Positions 12,230 to 20,154 of a DNA stretch of 64,000 bases are shown here, piece after piece. Position 1 is the first letter of the stretch, and every line of letters begins with the position of its first letter. The DNA is from Deinococcus aquaticus. GTDB taxonomy: Bacteria; Deinococcota; Deinococci; Deinococcales; Deinococcaceae. The position numbers and the translations under genes are program-made. The notes below the pieces were generated by a model that ran no database searches, was not told the origin of the DNA, and was given only the letters and a program-made list of their open reading frames with translations. Location: the NCBI RefSeq assembly GCF_028622095.1, contig NZ_CP115165.1, positions 1,065,001-1,129,000 of the forward strand, written 5' to 3'.

Positions 12230-12757
12230 ATGACCCTGCATGCCTTCACCGGCCCGCGCCCCTCGCACGACGGCGGCCAGGGCACCGTGCGCGGCGCGTT
12301 GGTCGGCTGCGGTCCCCTGAGCGCCGCGTGCCTGCTGCGGTGGCACGCCGACCGGCTGGACGTGCCCCTGCCGCCGCGCGACGCCCTGGCCGCCGAACTG
12401 CTGACCGCCCAGCGGGCCTTCATCGTCCCTGCCAGCGGCGGGCAACGCGCCGTGCTCCCGTGGGACTGGCTGACCGGCACGAACGACTGGCTGCGCGCAC
12501 AGGCCCTTCCGCTGCGGGCACGCGGCCTGTGGGGCGTGCGTCGCGCCGACGCGCTGGAACGCCACCTGCACCGCCTGTTCACCGCCGGGACGCCCGCCGT
12601 GGGCCTGGAATTCAGCCCACGCCTTCAGCATTACGGCCTGCTGAGCGCCTACCAGCCCGGCCCCACCCTGCGCGCCACGCTGCTCGTGGACGGCAGCGAC
12701 CTGCACCTCGCGCCCCGCGTCGGCTTGGGCGGCGTGTTCTGGATCGAGGGGCGGTAG
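12230..12757 (+). CDS. Hypothetical protein
   Basis: 175 aa, not recognised. Soluble, rich in Leu/Ala/Arg, with no signal peptide or membrane segment. Visible features are a small-residue N-terminal stretch (GTVRGALVGCGPLSAACLL), VLPWDWLTGTNDWLRAQ, and a C-terminal TLLVDGSDLHLAPRVGLGG. A clear leaderless-type promoter and a GC-normal codon pattern support it as real. It lies between two leftward methyltransferases. Confidence 0.7.
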   Translation: MTLHAFTGPRPSHDGGQGTVRGALVGCGPLSAACLLRWHADRLDVPLPPRDALAAELLTAQRAFIVPASGGQRAVLPWDWLTGTNDWLRAQALPLRARGLWGVRRADALERHLHRLFTAGTPAVGLEFSPRLQHYGLLSAYQPGPTLRATLLVDGSDLHLAPRVGLGGVFWIEGR

Positions 12758-12773
12758 CGCTCAGGGGGGCGGA

Positions 12774-13604
12774 TCAGGCCCGCACCCCGGCGGCCAGCAG
12801 GTGCGGGCTGATGCCCAGCAGGGCCGGGTCGCGTTCGGTCAGGCGCAGGGCGCGCAGGATGCCCTCGCGGCGCGCGGGGTCGCGCATGGCGGCGTCCGGG
12901 TCGCGCAGCAGCGCGGCGGGACCCTCGACGGCGTACACGCTCACGTCCCGGAAGCCCGCGCCCGTCAGTTCCCCCGCGAGTTCGTGGGGGTGATGGTAGT
13001 ACGCGTCCGTGAAGTGTCCGCGCCTGTGTTCGGGGTTGTGGTGCCTGCCGGTGCGGTAAGTGTGCTCGCGGATGGGCCGGGCGTACGCCTCGTCCAGCGC
13101 GTCCCCCTCTTTCGTGAAGTCCCCGGCGATGTCGGCGGCGCGGGTGATCGCGGCGGCCAGCACCACCCCGCCGGGCCGGACGGCGCGCGCCGCTTCGGCC
13201 AGTGCGCGGGCGCGGTCCCGCGGGTCGGTCAGGTGGTACAGCGGGCCCAGCAGCAGCGCCGCGTCCGCCCCGGCATCCGGGTAGGGCAGGGCGCGGGCGT
13301 CCCCCAGCGTCACGGACGACAGGCCCGCCAGCGCCGGATCGGCCCGCAGGCGCTCCGCGTGACCGGGCATGGCGTCCAGCGCGTGCACGGCGTACCCGGC
13401 GCGCAGCAGTTCCCGCGCGTACACGCCCGCACCTGCCCCCACGTCCAGCACCGTCGCGGGCGCGGGGGGCAGCAGGCGCGACAGCATCTCCAGTGTGCGC
13501 ATGAACTCGATCAGGCCCAGGCCGCGCGTCAGGCGGTCATGCTCGCGGTCCTGGGCGTAGTACGCGGCGATCTGCGTCAGGGTGTCCGGGGTGGCGTCTG
13601 GCAT
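12774..13604 (-). CDS. Class I SAM-dependent methyltransferase
   Basis: 276 aa UbiE/Methyltransf_11 type. Motif I is TVLDVGAGAGVYARELL (residues ~55-71), followed by AVHALDAMPGHAERL and the GDARALPYPDAGADAALLLG region (motifs II-III), then PGGVVLAAAI. Substrate unknown. A TACCCT box lies five nt upstream of the ATG. Convergent with the hypothetical gene ending at 12757. Confidence 0.82.
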   Translation of the reverse strand: MPDATPDTLTQIAAYYAQDREHDRLTRGLGLIEFMRTLEMLSRLLPPAPATVLDVGAGAGVYARELLRAGYAVHALDAMPGHAERLRADPALAGLSSVTLGDARALPYPDAGADAALLLGPLYHLTDPRDRARALAEAARAVRPGGVVLAAAITRAADIAGDFTKEGDALDEAYARPIREHTYRTGRHHNPEHRRGHFTDAYYHHPHELAGELTGAGFRDVSVYAVEGPAALLRDPDAAMRDPARREGILRALRLTERDPALLGISPHLLAAGVRA

Positions 13605-13609
13605 GTGCC

Positions 13610-13615
13610 AGGGTA
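13610..13615 (-). promoter_or_regulatory. Leaderless-type -10 box (TACCCT) for the methyltransferase at 13604
   Basis: TACCCT, five nt, ATG at 13604. Confidence 0.45.
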
Positions 13616-13667
13616 GGCGAGGCGGCCCGGCAGGCGGAATGCGCCGACTGGCCTATCCGAGACTGGC

Positions 13668-14927
13668 CTACCCGAGCCGGACCCTGAGTTCCTGCGGGCC
13701 GCGCAGGACGAGGTTCGCCTTGAATGGGGGGTGGGGGTCGGTGACGGTCAGGTTCGGGGAGCGGCGGGCGAGCGCGGCGTACACTTCCGCGATTTCCAGG
13801 CGGGCCAGGGACGCGCCCAGGCAGTAGTGCGCGCCGGCGGCGAAGGCGAGGTGCCGGGCACTGTTGGGGCGGTCCCAGTCGATGCGGTCGGGGTCGGGGA
13901 ATACGCCGGGGTCGCGGTTGGCGGCGGCCAGCAGGGTCTGCACGTGCGCGCCGGCCGGGAGGGTGATGGGCTGGCCGTCCGCGCCGGTCGTGGTGAGGTC
14001 GCCGGCCAGGGTGCGCCCGTCGAGTTGCACGGGGGAGACGACGCGCAGCAGTTCGTCCGCGACGTTCGGGTGGTCGGGGCGGGCGACCAGGGCGGCCCAG
14101 GCCTGGGGTTGCCGGGCGAGTTCGAGGAGGCCGCCGGGAATCAGGTTGCTGGTCGTTTCGTGCCCGGCGGCCAGGAGCAGCACGGCGTTCGAGAGCAGTT
14201 CGTCGCTACTCAGGCGTTCGCCCCCGTCCTGCGCGGCGGCCATGGCACTCAGCAGGCCGGGTTGCGGGTCGGCGCGCAGTTCGTCGGCCAGGTCACGGAA
14301 GTACGCGCGCATCTCGCTCGCGTCCGCCTCGATGCGGGCCAGGAGGTCCGGGTTGCCTTCCGCGCCGCCCAGCAGGTCCGCGACGCTCTGGGTCCAGCGC
14401 ATGAATTTCGCCTCGTCGTCGCCGCGCAGGCCCAGCATCCGCATGATCACGCGGGCCGGCAGGGGCGCGGCCAGTCCGGCGACGAGGTCCACGTCCCGGT
14501 CGGTGGGCAGGGCGTCCAGCAGGTCGTTCAGCACCGCCTGCACCAGTTCGCGCTGCGCCTCGACCACGCGCGGTGTGAAGGCCGCCTGCACCAGCCCGCG
14601 CAGGCGGGCGTGCGAGGGGCCGTTGTGGAACAGCATCATGGGTTGCAGCAGTCGGGTGCCCTGCGTGTCGCCCGGCATCTGCGAGATGATGGCTCCCGAG
14701 CGCGCCAGCGGGGAGCGCAGCACGGCGCTGTTCACGGCGTGCGACGTGACGAAGGTCATGCCCCATTCCGGCACGGGCAGCACCCCGGGCGGGTTCAGGT
14801 CGCGCAGCGCCGCGTACGCCGGGTACGGGTCCGGGAGGGTCTGCGGGTGCCACAGGGCCTGCACGGACGCCTGCACGCGCTGCTGTTCGGGCGTGAACTC
14901 CACCTGGGCTGCCACCGGATTGGTCAT
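13668..14927 (-). CDS. Cytochrome P450
   Basis: 419 aa soluble bacterial P450. The I-helix oxygen-activation motif is LLLAAGHETTSNLIPGG. The heme-thiolate loop is FAAGAHYCLGASLARLEIAE, with the invariant Cys. It lacks a membrane anchor, so it needs a separate ferredoxin/reductase, and none is adjacent. The start at 14927 was chosen over longer frames because MTNPVAAQ leads directly into the P450 N-terminal helices. It is transcribed divergently from an HTH regulator across a perfect 11-bp inverted repeat, suggesting control by that regulator. Substrate unknown. Confidence 0.93.
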   Translation of the reverse strand: MTNPVAAQVEFTPEQQRVQASVQALWHPQTLPDPYPAYAALRDLNPPGVLPVPEWGMTFVTSHAVNSAVLRSPLARSGAIISQMPGDTQGTRLLQPMMLFHNGPSHARLRGLVQAAFTPRVVEAQRELVQAVLNDLLDALPTDRDVDLVAGLAAPLPARVIMRMLGLRGDDEAKFMRWTQSVADLLGGAEGNPDLLARIEADASEMRAYFRDLADELRADPQPGLLSAMAAAQDGGERLSSDELLSNAVLLLAAGHETTSNLIPGGLLELARQPQAWAALVARPDHPNVADELLRVVSPVQLDGRTLAGDLTTTGADGQPITLPAGAHVQTLLAAANRDPGVFPDPDRIDWDRPNSARHLAFAAGAHYCLGASLARLEIAEVYAALARRSPNLTVTDPHPPFKANLVLRGPQELRVRLG

Positions 14928-14932
14928 GCCCC

Positions 14933-14938
14933 AGCGTG
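14933..14938 (-). promoter_or_regulatory. Possible -10 box (CACGCT) for the P450 gene
   Basis: CACGCT, five nt, ATG at 14927. The left arm of the inverted repeat begins eight bp further upstream. Confidence 0.35.
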
Positions 14939-14945
14939 CGCCCCG

Positions 14946-14981
14946 GTCTACTCGACCCTCAAGCACCCGCGTCGAGTAGAC
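14946..14981. promoter_or_regulatory. Perfect inverted repeat: candidate operator for P450/regulator pair
   Basis: GTCTACTCGAC (14946-14956), 14-bp spacer, GTCGAGTAGAC (14971-14981). Both arms match exactly, with centres 25 bp apart. The right arm sits at the -35 position relative to the regulator's -10 box (14998-15003), and the left arm lies just upstream of the P450 promoter. The layout suits one dimeric repressor controlling both genes. Confidence 0.75.
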
Positions 14982-14997
14982 GTGGCCGCCGCTGCGA

Positions 14998-15003
14998 TAC
15001 GCT
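14998..15003 (+). promoter_or_regulatory. Leaderless-type -10 box (TACGCT) for the HTH regulator
   Basis: TACGCT, six nt, ATG at 15010. Confidence 0.5.
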
Positions 15004-15009
15004 GCGGGC

Positions 15010-15657
15010 ATGCCGCGAGCCTGGACGCGCCTGGAAGACCCGCACGCCGCCCGGCTGGCCCTGAACCCCGCCTACACCGACCTGCTGCGCCTCCTGATGA
15101 CCCGCGAGTGGACCGCCGCCCCGCTGGCCGCCGCTGCCGGGCAGGCCCTGAACGCCGCGCACCACCGTCTGGGCCGCCTACAGGATGCCGGGCTGATCCG
15201 CGTGACGCGCCTGGAGGCGCGCCGGGGCCGCCCGCTCAAGTACTACCGGGCCGTCAGTGACGCCCTGCTCATCCCGTACCACCTGACCCCGCTGGGCAGC
15301 CTGGAAGACCTGATCTCGCTGCACGAGGACACCTTCAGCGACCGCTTCCGGCAGGCGGTCGTGCAGGCCGGCGTGCCCCTGGTCCGCCGTGAAGAGGACA
15401 TCGCCGTGCGCCTGTACCGCCACGCGGGCAGCGTGGTCATGGACGTCACGCCCACTGCCGAGCATTTCGACATGCACGATCTATTACGTCCAGAGGCGCC
15501 CGCCCTGACCGTCGAGTGGGGCACCCTGCACCTGACCCGCGAGGATGCCAAGGCCCTGCAACGCGACCTGCACGATCTGCTGGGCCGCTACGCTGCGCGG
15601 GGCGGCCCGCACCCGCATCTGTACCGCGTGAACCTCGCACCCGATACCAGCGAGTAG
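15010..15657 (+). CDS. ArsR/PadR-like helix-turn-helix transcriptional regulator
   Basis: 215 aa. Residues ~18-80 form a winged HTH: ALNPAYTDLLRLLM, AAGQALNAAHHRLGRLQDAG (recognition-helix area), then a wing with LEARRGRPLKYYRA. The remaining ~135 residues form an effector domain not recognised as a named family. It is divergent from the P450, with an 11-bp perfect inverted repeat between them, so autoregulation and control of the P450 are likely. It may sense the P450 substrate; this is inference. Confidence 0.75.
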   Translation: MPRAWTRLEDPHAARLALNPAYTDLLRLLMTREWTAAPLAAAAGQALNAAHHRLGRLQDAGLIRVTRLEARRGRPLKYYRAVSDALLIPYHLTPLGSLEDLISLHEDTFSDRFRQAVVQAGVPLVRREEDIAVRLYRHAGSVVMDVTPTAEHFDMHDLLRPEAPALTVEWGTLHLTREDAKALQRDLHDLLGRYAARGGPHPHLYRVNLAPDTSE

Positions 15658-15712
15658 GGAGTGGGGAGCAGGGAGTGGAGGCGGGGACGCCGATCCACTT
15701 CCCACTCCCGGT
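15655..15712. repeat. GGGAGTGG-rich inverted repeat between convergent genes
   Basis: Purine-rich GGGAGTGG units (two copies) are followed by CCACTTCCCACTCCC, able to fold as a hairpin. It lies between the regulator stop and the aguB stop, so it may act as a bidirectional terminator. The sequence type looks like a dispersed intergenic repeat. Confidence 0.5.
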
Positions 15713-16603
15713 TCAGCCTCTGCGGGTCACGCCGTCCAGGGTCAGCAGCGGGCCGTACAGTTCGGGGCGGCGGTCGCGGAAGAAGCCCATCCCGGCGCGG
15801 AATTTGCGGGCCTCGGCGATGTTCAGGGTGTGGATCAGGGCGCCTTCCTCGGTCTCGGCCAGTTCCGCGACGATCTCGCCGGTGTAGTCGCTGACGAAGG
15901 TGTGCCCGTAGTACGTCTGGTTCAGGCCGCCCACGACCTCGGTGCCGATGCGGTTGGCGGCGGCCACGTACGTGCTGTTGCTCACGGCGTGGCCGACCAT
16001 GGCGCGCTGCCACATGTGGTGGCTGTTCGGGGTTTCCACCTCGGCCGGTTCACTGCCGATGGCGGTGGGGTACAGCAGGAAGTCCGCACCCTGAAGCATC
16101 ATCACGCGGGCCGTTTCCGGGTACCACTGATCCCAGCAGATGCCCACGCCCACGCGCCCATAGCGGGTGTCCCAGACCTTGAAGCCGGTGTCGCCGGGGT
16201 TGAAGTAGTACTTCTCCTCGTAACCGGGGCCGTCGGGGATGTGTGTCTTGCGGTAGTTGCCCAGGAGGGTGCCGTCCGCGTCGATGCACACGAGGCTGTT
16301 GTAGTGCGCCTGCCCGGCCGCCTCGAAGTAAGAGACGGGCAGCACGACGCCCAGTTCGCGCGCCAGTTCCTGAAAGCGCCCGATGAACGGGTGGCCCTCG
16401 AGCGGGTGCGCCAGCGCGAAGTACTCCTCGCGTTCCACCTGACAGAAGTACAGGTTCTCGAACAGTTCCGGCAGCAGGATCACCTGCGCGCCCTGCGCGG
16501 CGGCGCTGCGCACGTGACCGATGGCGCGCGTGACGTTGTCTTCGAGTTGATCCGTGACGTGCATCTGCACGACGGCCAGCTTCACGGTGTCGGGGGCTCT
16601 CAT
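15713..16603 (-). CDS. aguB: N-carbamoylputrescine amidase
   Basis: 296 aa nitrilase-superfamily enzyme that hydrolyses N-carbamoylputrescine to putrescine, the second step of the agmatine route. The catalytic triad is visible: Glu in ILLPELFENLYF, Lys in YRKTHIPDGPG and Cys in GVGICWDQWYPE. The block FNPGDTGFKVWDTRYGRVGV is typical of plant/bacterial CPA. The partner agmatine deiminase gene (21876-22958) is 5 kb away on the same strand, not in the same operon. A leaderless-type -10 box precedes the ATG. Confidence 0.93.
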   Translation of the reverse strand: MRAPDTVKLAVVQMHVTDQLEDNVTRAIGHVRSAAAQGAQVILLPELFENLYFCQVEREEYFALAHPLEGHPFIGRFQELARELGVVLPVSYFEAAGQAHYNSLVCIDADGTLLGNYRKTHIPDGPGYEEKYYFNPGDTGFKVWDTRYGRVGVGICWDQWYPETARVMMLQGADFLLYPTAIGSEPAEVETPNSHHMWQRAMVGHAVSNSTYVAAANRIGTEVVGGLNQTYYGHTFVSDYTGEIVAELAETEEGALIHTLNIAEARKFRAGMGFFRDRRPELYGPLLTLDGVTRRG

Positions 16604-16609
16604 GCCCCC

Positions 16610-16615
16610 ACGCTA
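16610..16615 (-). promoter_or_regulatory. Leaderless-type -10 box (TAGCGT) for aguB
   Basis: TAGCGT, six nt, ATG at 16603. Confidence 0.5.
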
Positions 16616-16716
16616 CCGGATGGGCCGGGTGAGGATGGTGCGCCCCGCCTTCAGGCGGCCATGACGACAGGCCGGTCTGGCTAGCCCCCGGCGCCGTCCG
16701 GGGCGCGGGCGGCCTT

Positions 16717-16722
16717 TAGAGT
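16717..16722 (+). promoter_or_regulatory. Leaderless-type -10 box (TAGAGT) for thrC
   Basis: TAGAGT, six nt, ATG at 16729. Confidence 0.5.
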
Positions 16723-16728
16723 GACCGT

Positions 16729-18174
16729 ATGAAGTACGTTTCCACGCGCGGCATGCAGGACCTGGGGAGCTTCTCGGACGTACTGCTCTCGGGACTCGCC
16801 CCGGACGGCGGGCTGGCCATGCCCGAGAGCATTCCGACCTTCACGCCCGCGCAGATCGGAGCGTGGCGCGGCCTGAGTTACGCCGATCTGGCGTTCGAGG
16901 TCATGCGGCCCTTCATCAGCGACATTCCGGAAGATGACCTGCGCCGCCTGCTGCGCGCCACGTACACTGAAGAGGCGTTCCACAGCGAGGCGATCACGCC
17001 CCTGACCCCCCTGGGTGACGCGGGACCGGACGGGGGCGGCCTGTTCCTGCTGGAACTGTCGAACGGACCCTCGCTGGCATTCAAGGACATGGCCATGCAG
17101 TTCCTGGGGCAGGTGTTCGAGTACGTGCTGGAGCGGCGTGACGAGCATCTGAACATCCTGGGCGCCACCAGCGGCGACACCGGGTCGGCCGCCGAGTACG
17201 CCATGCTCGGCAAGGCCCGCGTGAACGTGTTCATGCTCTCCCCGCACGGCCGCATGAGTGCCTTTCAGCAGGCGCAGATGTTCAGCCTGCACGACGACAA
17301 CATCTTCAACATTGCTCTGGAGGGCGTGTTCGACGACTGCCAGGACCTCGTGAAGGCCGTGAACGCCGACGCCGAATTCAAGGCCCGCTATGACATCGGC
17401 GCCGTGAACTCCATCAACTGGGCGCGGGTGCTGGCGCAGGCCGTGTACTACTTCCGCGCGTACCTGACCCTGAACCTGCCGGACGGGCAGGAGGCGGACT
17501 TCAGCGTGCCGTCCGGGAACTTCGGGAACGTGTTCGCCGGGTACCTCGCCCGCAGCATGGGCCTGCCCGTCGGGCAACTGATCGTCGCCACGAACGAGAA
17601 CGACGTGCTGAACGACTTCTTCACCGGCGGCGTGTACCACGTGCGCCCGGCCGAACAGGTCGCCATGACCAGCAGCCCCAGCATGGACATCGGCAAGGCC
17701 AGCAACTTCGAACGCTACCTGTACCTGATCACGGGCAGCGACGCCCCGCAGACGCACGGCTGGTGGCAGGACGTCGGCGAGGGCCGCCCGGTGGACCTGC
17801 GCGGCACGCCGCACTGGGACGCCGTGCAGGCCAGCGGCCTGAAGTCCGGGCGCAGCACCCATACGGACCGCCTGAACACCATCCGCCGCGTGGACCGCGA
17901 GCACGGCCGCCTGATCGACCCGCACACCGCCGACGGCGTCCTGATCGGCGAGCGCTACCAGCGGCCCGGCGTGCCCATGATCTGCCTGGAAACCGCGCTG
18001 CCCGCCAAGTTCGAGGAAACCGTGCAGGAAGCAGTGGGCCGCCTGCCCGAGCGCCCCGCGCGCTTCGAGGGCATCGAGGGCGCCCCCAAGCGCTTCGAGG
18101 TCCTGCCGAACGACGTGCAGACCCTCAAGGACTTCATTACGGCGAAGCTGGCCGGGAAGTTGGCAACCATCTGA
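16729..18174 (+). CDS. thrC: Threonine synthase (long form)
   Basis: 481 aa PLP enzyme that converts O-phosphohomoserine to threonine. It starts MKYVSTRGMQDLGSFSDVLL, like the long E. coli/yeast class. The PLP lysine is K119 in SLAFKDMAMQFLGQ. Other blocks are LGATSGDTGSAAEYA (phosphate-binding) and FSVPSGNFGNVFAGYLA. No other threonine-pathway gene is adjacent. It is monocistronic, with a leaderless-type promoter. Confidence 0.95.
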   Translation: MKYVSTRGMQDLGSFSDVLLSGLAPDGGLAMPESIPTFTPAQIGAWRGLSYADLAFEVMRPFISDIPEDDLRRLLRATYTEEAFHSEAITPLTPLGDAGPDGGGLFLLELSNGPSLAFKDMAMQFLGQVFEYVLERRDEHLNILGATSGDTGSAAEYAMLGKARVNVFMLSPHGRMSAFQQAQMFSLHDDNIFNIALEGVFDDCQDLVKAVNADAEFKARYDIGAVNSINWARVLAQAVYYFRAYLTLNLPDGQEADFSVPSGNFGNVFAGYLARSMGLPVGQLIVATNENDVLNDFFTGGVYHVRPAEQVAMTSSPSMDIGKASNFERYLYLITGSDAPQTHGWWQDVGEGRPVDLRGTPHWDAVQASGLKSGRSTHTDRLNTIRRVDREHGRLIDPHTADGVLIGERYQRPGVPMICLETALPAKFEETVQEAVGRLPERPARFEGIEGAPKRFEVLPNDVQTLKDFITAKLAGKLATI

Positions 18175-18200
18175 ACGGAGCCCCCCCGGCCGCCCCGCCC

Positions 18201-18206
18201 TACACT
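18201..18206 (+). promoter_or_regulatory. Leaderless-type -10 box (TACACT) for the K+ channel gene
   Basis: TACACT, seven nt, GTG at 18214. Confidence 0.5.
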
Positions 18207-18213
18207 GTTTCCT

Positions 18214-19230
18214 GTGGACCGCCGCCGCCTGTCCCTGCTGCTGGCCCTGATCGCGGGGCTGGTGCTGTTCGGCACGCTGGGGTACCGGGTGCTGGAAGGC
18301 TGGGGGTGGCTGGACTGCGTGTTCATGACGGTCATGACCCTCACCACCGTCGGGTACGGCTCGCCGGGGCCGCTCGGCACGGACGGCAAGGTGTTCAGCA
18401 CCCTGCTGATGCTGGTCGGGATCGGCCTGATGCTGTACCTGCTGACCCTGCTGGCCGAGACGGTCGTGCGCGGCCTGACCGACCCACTGGCGGTGCGGCG
18501 ACGAAAGGAGCGCAAATTGATTCACCTGCGGGGACATACGGTGGTGTGCGGGTACGGGCAGGTGGGCGAGGCCGTGTGTGTCGCCCTGCGCGGCGCGCGC
18601 AAGGACGTGGTCGTGATTGATCACCGGCCCGAGCACCTGGAGTGGGCGCAGGGGCAGGGCATTCACACGCTCGTCGGGGACGCCACCGACGAGGACGTGC
18701 TGCGCCGCGCCGGGGCCGAACGGGCCGAGTCGCTGGTCACGGTCATCAACAGTGATCCCAGCAACCTGTACGTGGTCCTGTCCGCCAAGGGCCTGAATCC
18801 GGCGCTGCGGGTGATCGCGCGCGCCAGTGACGAGAGCGCCGCGCAGAAGATGCGCCGCGCCGGAGCGGACGAGGTCGTCAACCCCTACCAGCTCAGTGGG
18901 AACCGCATCGCGGCCATGATGCTCGCCCCGCGCCTGAGCCGCCTGCTGAGCGGCGACGTGACCAGCGACCACTTCATCATCCGCGAGATCAGCGTGCCCG
19001 ACACCCTGGTCGGGCAGACGGTCGAAGCCCTGGGCCGCGAGACGGGCGCGCTGATCGTGGCCATCTGGCGGGGTGGGCAACCCATCCGCTGCCGCGCCGG
19101 AGACGTGCTACAGGCCGACGATACCGTGCTGGTGGCCGGCGCCGCCGCCGAGGTGGACGCCGTCGAGGGACACCGCGCCGTCGGGGGAAGTGCCGCTGGG
19201 GGAAGTGTGGCGGGAGTGCAGCCCACCTGA
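18214..19230 (+). CDS. Potassium channel with RCK (TrkA-N/TrkA-C) domains
   Basis: 338 aa. Two membrane segments (residues ~8-27 and ~60-85) flank the K+ selectivity filter TVGYG (45-49), giving a two-TM MthK-like channel. The cytoplasmic RCK_N Rossmann domain starts VVCGYGQVGEAV (~111-122), followed by VVIDHRPEHLEWA and VVNPYQLSGNRIAAMM. An RCK_C domain (residues ~255-320) ends the protein. Such channels are gated by ligands such as Ca2+ or nucleotides; the ligand here is unknown. GTG start with a leaderless-type promoter. Confidence 0.9.
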   Translation: MDRRRLSLLLALIAGLVLFGTLGYRVLEGWGWLDCVFMTVMTLTTVGYGSPGPLGTDGKVFSTLLMLVGIGLMLYLLTLLAETVVRGLTDPLAVRRRKERKLIHLRGHTVVCGYGQVGEAVCVALRGARKDVVVIDHRPEHLEWAQGQGIHTLVGDATDEDVLRRAGAERAESLVTVINSDPSNLYVVLSAKGLNPALRVIARASDESAAQKMRRAGADEVVNPYQLSGNRIAAMMLAPRLSRLLSGDVTSDHFIIREISVPDTLVGQTVEALGRETGALIVAIWRGGQPIRCRAGDVLQADDTVLVAGAAAEVDAVEGHRAVGGSAAGGSVAGVQPT

Positions 19231-19254
19231 CCTTCCGTGCTGTGCGGGGGGTGC

Positions 19255-19260
19255 TAGCGT
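19255..19260 (+). promoter_or_regulatory. Leaderless-type -10 box (TAGCGT) for the DsbA-like gene
   Basis: TAGCGT, seven nt, ATG at 19268. Confidence 0.5.
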
Positions 19261-19267
19261 GCCCGGC

Positions 19268-19945
19268 ATGACCGACACCCAGACAGCCGGCCCCCAGGCA
19301 ACCCTCACGCAGCCCACCGACGTGTTCATCGACTTCCTGTGCCCCTACGCGTGGCGGGGCGTGGAACTCGCCGCCGTGCTGCGCGCCGGGGGCGAGGCGT
19401 TCACGCTGCGGCACTTCTCGCTGGTGCAGGGCAACCACGCCGAGAACGCCGGGCAGGCGCAGAGCGCGTGGTGGCTGACCGATCAGCCGGCCGGTGAGGG
19501 TAGCGAGTACCAGCAGGGCAGCCTCGCCGCGTTCCTGGCCGCGCAGGCCGCCGCCCGGCAGGGTGAGGATGCCGCCTGGAACTTCGCGCTGGCGCTGTTC
19601 CGCGCCCGCCACGAGCAGGGCCAGCCGCTGAACGCAGACACCATCCAGGCCGCCGCCGCGCAGGCCGCGCTGGACCCGGAACGCTTCGCCGCCGACCTGA
19701 GCGACGACGCGGGCCTGCGCGCCACGCTGCGCAGCGACCTGCAAGACGCCGCCGAAATCGGCGTGTTCGGCACGCCCACCTTCGTCCTCCCGACCGGCGA
19801 GGCCGCGTACTACCGCTTCGAGAACCTCACCCGCGACCCCGCGCAGGCCCGCGCGTGGTGGGACCTGTACGTGACCATCCTGCGCGACGGGGCGGGCGTG
19901 GCGACCATCAAACGCGCCAGGAACCGCCCCGCCCGCCGCGCCTGA
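19268..19945 (+). CDS. DsbA/FrnE-family thioredoxin-fold protein with a single active-site cysteine
   Basis: 225 aa with no signal peptide, so cytoplasmic. The N-terminal strand and active-site turn read VFIDFLCPYAWRGVEL, the position where DsbA/FrnE proteins carry CxxC. Here it is C-P-Y-A, with only one Cys. The helical insertion and the C-terminal DAAEIGVFGTPTFVLP (cis-Pro loop) are typical of the family. A disulfide isomerase or GST-kappa/HCCA-isomerase-like role is possible; dithiol oxidation is unlikely. A dispersed repeat begins directly after its stop codon. Confidence 0.8.
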   Translation: MTDTQTAGPQATLTQPTDVFIDFLCPYAWRGVELAAVLRAGGEAFTLRHFSLVQGNHAENAGQAQSAWWLTDQPAGEGSEYQQGSLAAFLAAQAAARQGEDAAWNFALALFRARHEQGQPLNADTIQAAAAQAALDPERFAADLSDDAGLRATLRSDLQDAAEIGVFGTPTFVLPTGEAAYYRFENLTRDPAQARAWWDLYVTILRDGAGVATIKRARNRPARRA

Positions 19946-20068
19946 ACCGGACTCCGATTGGATGGTGGGCAAACACCATTCAATCCGAGTGAAGCGAGTA
20001 GGAGCTAGGCGGAGTCCGGGCGTGGAGTTGGCAACCCGGTTATTAACGCAACAGACGGCAGTCCGCAT
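19946..20068 (+). repeat. Dispersed structured intergenic repeat (SNR-like), copy 1
   Basis: About 123 bp, shortest copy. It has the end motifs CCGGACTCCGATTG and CAGTCCGCAT, the first stem GATTGgATGGTG/CACCATtCAATC and the core CGTGGAGTTGGCAACCCGG. The second stem-loop, present in other copies, has collapsed. It begins immediately after the TGA of the DsbA-like gene. Confidence 0.85.
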
Positions 20069-20142
20069 GACCGGCCGCCGGCGGTGCGGCCGCGTGAGCG
20101 GCCGCCCAAGGGCCGCCCCACCCGCCGTGCGCGGCTGCGGCC

Positions 20143-20148
20143 TACGCT
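20143..20148 (+). promoter_or_regulatory. Leaderless-type -10 box (TACGCT) for the VOC gene
   Basis: TACGCT, six nt, ATG at 20155. It supports the upstream ATG, not the downstream GTG, as the original start. Confidence 0.5.
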
Positions 20149-20154
20149 CGGGGC

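Noticed and set aside
16681..19080. A 799-codon minus-strand frame opposite thrC and the K+ channel
   Set aside because: Composition is typical of antisense frames in high-GC DNA, and it spans two well-identified plus-strand genes and their promoters.
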